From Candidatus Latescibacterota bacterium (GTDB taxonomy: Bacteria > Latescibacterota > 4484-107), in assembly GCA_030613045.1 (NCBI GenBank), contig JAUWMS010000233.1, positions 1-5,451 of the forward strand: DNA of 5,451 nt. The letters run 5' to 3'. Below the pieces are notes generated by a model. That model was not told the origin of the DNA. It was given only the letters and a program-made list of their open reading frames with translations, and ran no database searches. The translations under genes were made by a program, and so were the position numbers. Of the stretch, positions 5,301 through 5,451 are shown piece after piece (the first letter of the stretch is position 1; the number at the start of each line of letters is the position of its first letter).

Positions 5301-5365
5301 ACGACCTCGCGAATGTCTATTCCCGCAAGCATCGCCGACGCCCGGCGCACTACCTCCCCGATCAT
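2330..5365 (-). CDS. DUF4175-like giant coiled-coil membrane protein; true start may lie beyond the window
   Basis: The frame encodes 1011 residues from the only in-window ATG upstream of the membrane helix (5365). Residues 32-52 are a membrane helix. Residues 70-270 are beta-rich and Ig-like (KPGDVEVIRGEDVNIRVTL, 76-94), probably periplasmic. A further beta segment runs through 280-400 (DDFGISKMEVVFSRV; YHVEVWDNDTVSG), split by a low-complexity insert at 322-361. From about 408 the chain is almost entirely helical and rich in Glu, Gln and Met, with coiled-coil stretches (410-600). Late motifs include FFVTPAMGQTLGEAL (766-780) and RQERILSRLLDAQRSLRKRE (927-946). It ends in EEYQQLIRRYFEAI. The architecture fits DUF4175-like proteins, which as I recall often sit beside MoxR ATPase, DUF58 and VWA genes; none is visible here. 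A structural or scaffold role is inference. The start is doubtful: there is no good ribosome site at 5365, and the frame is open to the right edge. Confidence 0.85.
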   Translation of the reverse strand: MIGEVVRRASAMLAGIDIREVVDHTRVRRFGRIAGITVGLFVGCALIFDGFGDALVRYAHPLTAFERPQKTKVTLKPGDVEVIRGEDVNIRVTLRGKTPDRIALHTKEADMSVWNETEIATSGKDTVAYVWKGLRISADYYVQAGDGTSDLFRATVIERPMVQRLRLTYEFPPYTRLGVQVALEGEGDIRALVGTNVRFEATANKALRKAQWMMADGRVADAEVDGRSIRSELVIEKTGSYHIALTDRKDIPNADPIEYEIVAIPDAFPFVEILEPGEDTDLAENMLMPLLIEARDDFGISKMEVVFSRVGSEQTFRTGIPSGISDFGFRISDSTPARPQSAIRNPQSALTTHHSPLTTHQTDFVWDLSSLDLLPEDRVQYHVEVWDNDTVSGPNRAQSATFLLRLPSMHEIFRELVEEQEEHVTGIEEMLAEEEQLREKVEEMRRELLREKELGWERRKDLETVLDRQEQIADQMQQLAEEMDEMVAELAKRGLAAEETLAKLAQIRQLMEEMATPEMRAAMEALHRAMEEMDPEALRKALGEFQFSQEAFEQQLDRTLSLLKRLQLEQQMDAAVKMAEDLTKRQERINEAIEVGEDPKKLAGQEKQVERDVAPLTETLAGLNAAMEEMEPALSAALDSLRRAMAEQGLQEHTARMAQMLEENQNASAGQMGKKIAGELNALSSGLKSLQGALRERGRERVTKEMREMLRGFLYLSEHQEALGGITESTQRDRSALPGLADRQQGLLEGASKVADRLYQTAGKSFFVTPAMGQTLGEALQAMERATSGLVEKNAFGARRHQGKAMTALNHTAMLIRGALAELASSGSGLGFEEMMQQLEGLSAQQEGINQQTMPFGQGKKPGLSGQALMEQLAAQQLAAQKGLEELLQRVGEGGKPLGRLDQTAEEMRRVAEDLKLGRVDQETIERQERILSRLLDAQRSLRKREYSRRREAERAQSFQVRRPGALPGDLGERERALREDLSKALKEGYSEEYQQLIRRYFEAIGGSNEQ
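4285..4319. repeat. In-frame 7-bp array 1 (GGTGAGT) inside the DUF4175-like gene
   Basis: One GGTGGGT and four exact GGTGAGT units abut the next array. On the coding strand they encode LTTHHSPLTTH, low-complexity sequence unlike the rest of the protein. Because 7 is not a multiple of 3, gain or loss of one unit would shift the frame. Confidence 0.9.
4320..4354. repeat. In-frame 7-bp array 2 (GCGGATT) inside the DUF4175-like gene
   Basis: Four exact GCGGATT units and one degenerate GCGGGCG directly follow array 1 in the same 7-bp register. They encode PQSAIRNPQSA on the coding strand. The unit is nearly the complement of array 3, so arrays 2 and 3 together form an inverted pair. Confidence 0.9.
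4366..4399. repeat. In-frame 7-bp array 3 (AATCCGA) inside the DUF4175-like gene
   Basis: Four exact AATCCGA units are followed by AATACC. They encode ISDFGFRIS on the coding strand. CGGATT of array 2 can pair with AATCCG of this array, with one mismatch per 7 bases, giving a hairpin of about 28 positions around a GC-rich loop (4348-4365). Confidence 0.9.
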
Positions 5366-5403
5366 CGCCGCCGAGACGCCCTCACCCCTCGTCCCGCGTT
5401 TTA

Positions 5404-5451
5404 CCGCAGAGCACGCAGAGGAAACCCGTTTTTTTTCTTTCTCCGCGATCT
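5404..5451. repeat. Dispersed CGCAGAG-type element at the right edge, partly palindromic
   Basis: CGCAGAG occurs at 5405-5411 and 5414-5420, followed by GGAAA. A degenerate inverted copy (TTTCTCCGCGATCT, 5438-5451) follows after a run of eight T residues (5430-5436 region). On the minus strand this precedes the ATG at 5365, and the DUF4175 frame reads through it without a stop. It resembles the element at 895-927. It continues to, and may cross, the window edge. Confidence 0.45.

Overview
The window is moderately GC-rich bacterial DNA, probably from an uncultured lineage of the planctomycete / Hydrogenedentes / Latescibacteria / Omnitrophota kind. That placement is a low-confidence inference. 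It rests on the pairing of a membrane-anchored DUF362 protein with a giant DUF4175-like coiled-coil protein, and on many degenerate short-period repeats scattered between and inside genes. All supported genes are on the minus strand, so the window reads from right to left.

At the right end, 5365-2330 encodes a DUF4175-like protein of about 1011 residues: one membrane helix, beta-rich periplasmic domains, then a very long Gln/Glu/Met-rich helical region. Its frame stays open to the right edge, so the true start may lie outside the window. Three different 7-bp tandem repeats are inserted in frame in the middle of the gene (4285-4393), and a fourth supplies its stop codon (2326-2346).

Between 2330 and 1440 lies a palindromic, MITE-like element (1991-2174) with imperfect terminal inverted repeats and a flanking TCAA direct repeat. 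Next to it is a compact, well-marked transcription unit. It has a near-consensus sigma70 promoter (1990-1962), a leader with a good ribosome site, a 67-aa ORF overlapped by a 34-aa ORF in another frame, and two tandem intrinsic terminators (1677-1649 and 1631-1596). Its product is unknown and could be a small protein, two small proteins or an RNA.

From 1435 to 1277 there are two arrays of degenerate 7-bp repeats. Below them is a gene for a 42-aa single-pass membrane protein (1166-1038) with a strong ribosome site and its own terminator (1032-997). A second sigma70-like promoter (971-943) then drives a leader of about 165 nt containing an inverted pair of 6-bp repeats. The leader ends at the DUF362 gene (768 to beyond position 1), which is cut by the left edge.

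The genes do not form one obvious pathway. The promoters and terminators suggest at least three separate transcription units. The most unusual feature is the density of short-period (6, 7, 8 and 9 bp) degenerate repeats, several inside or at the end of a coding sequence.
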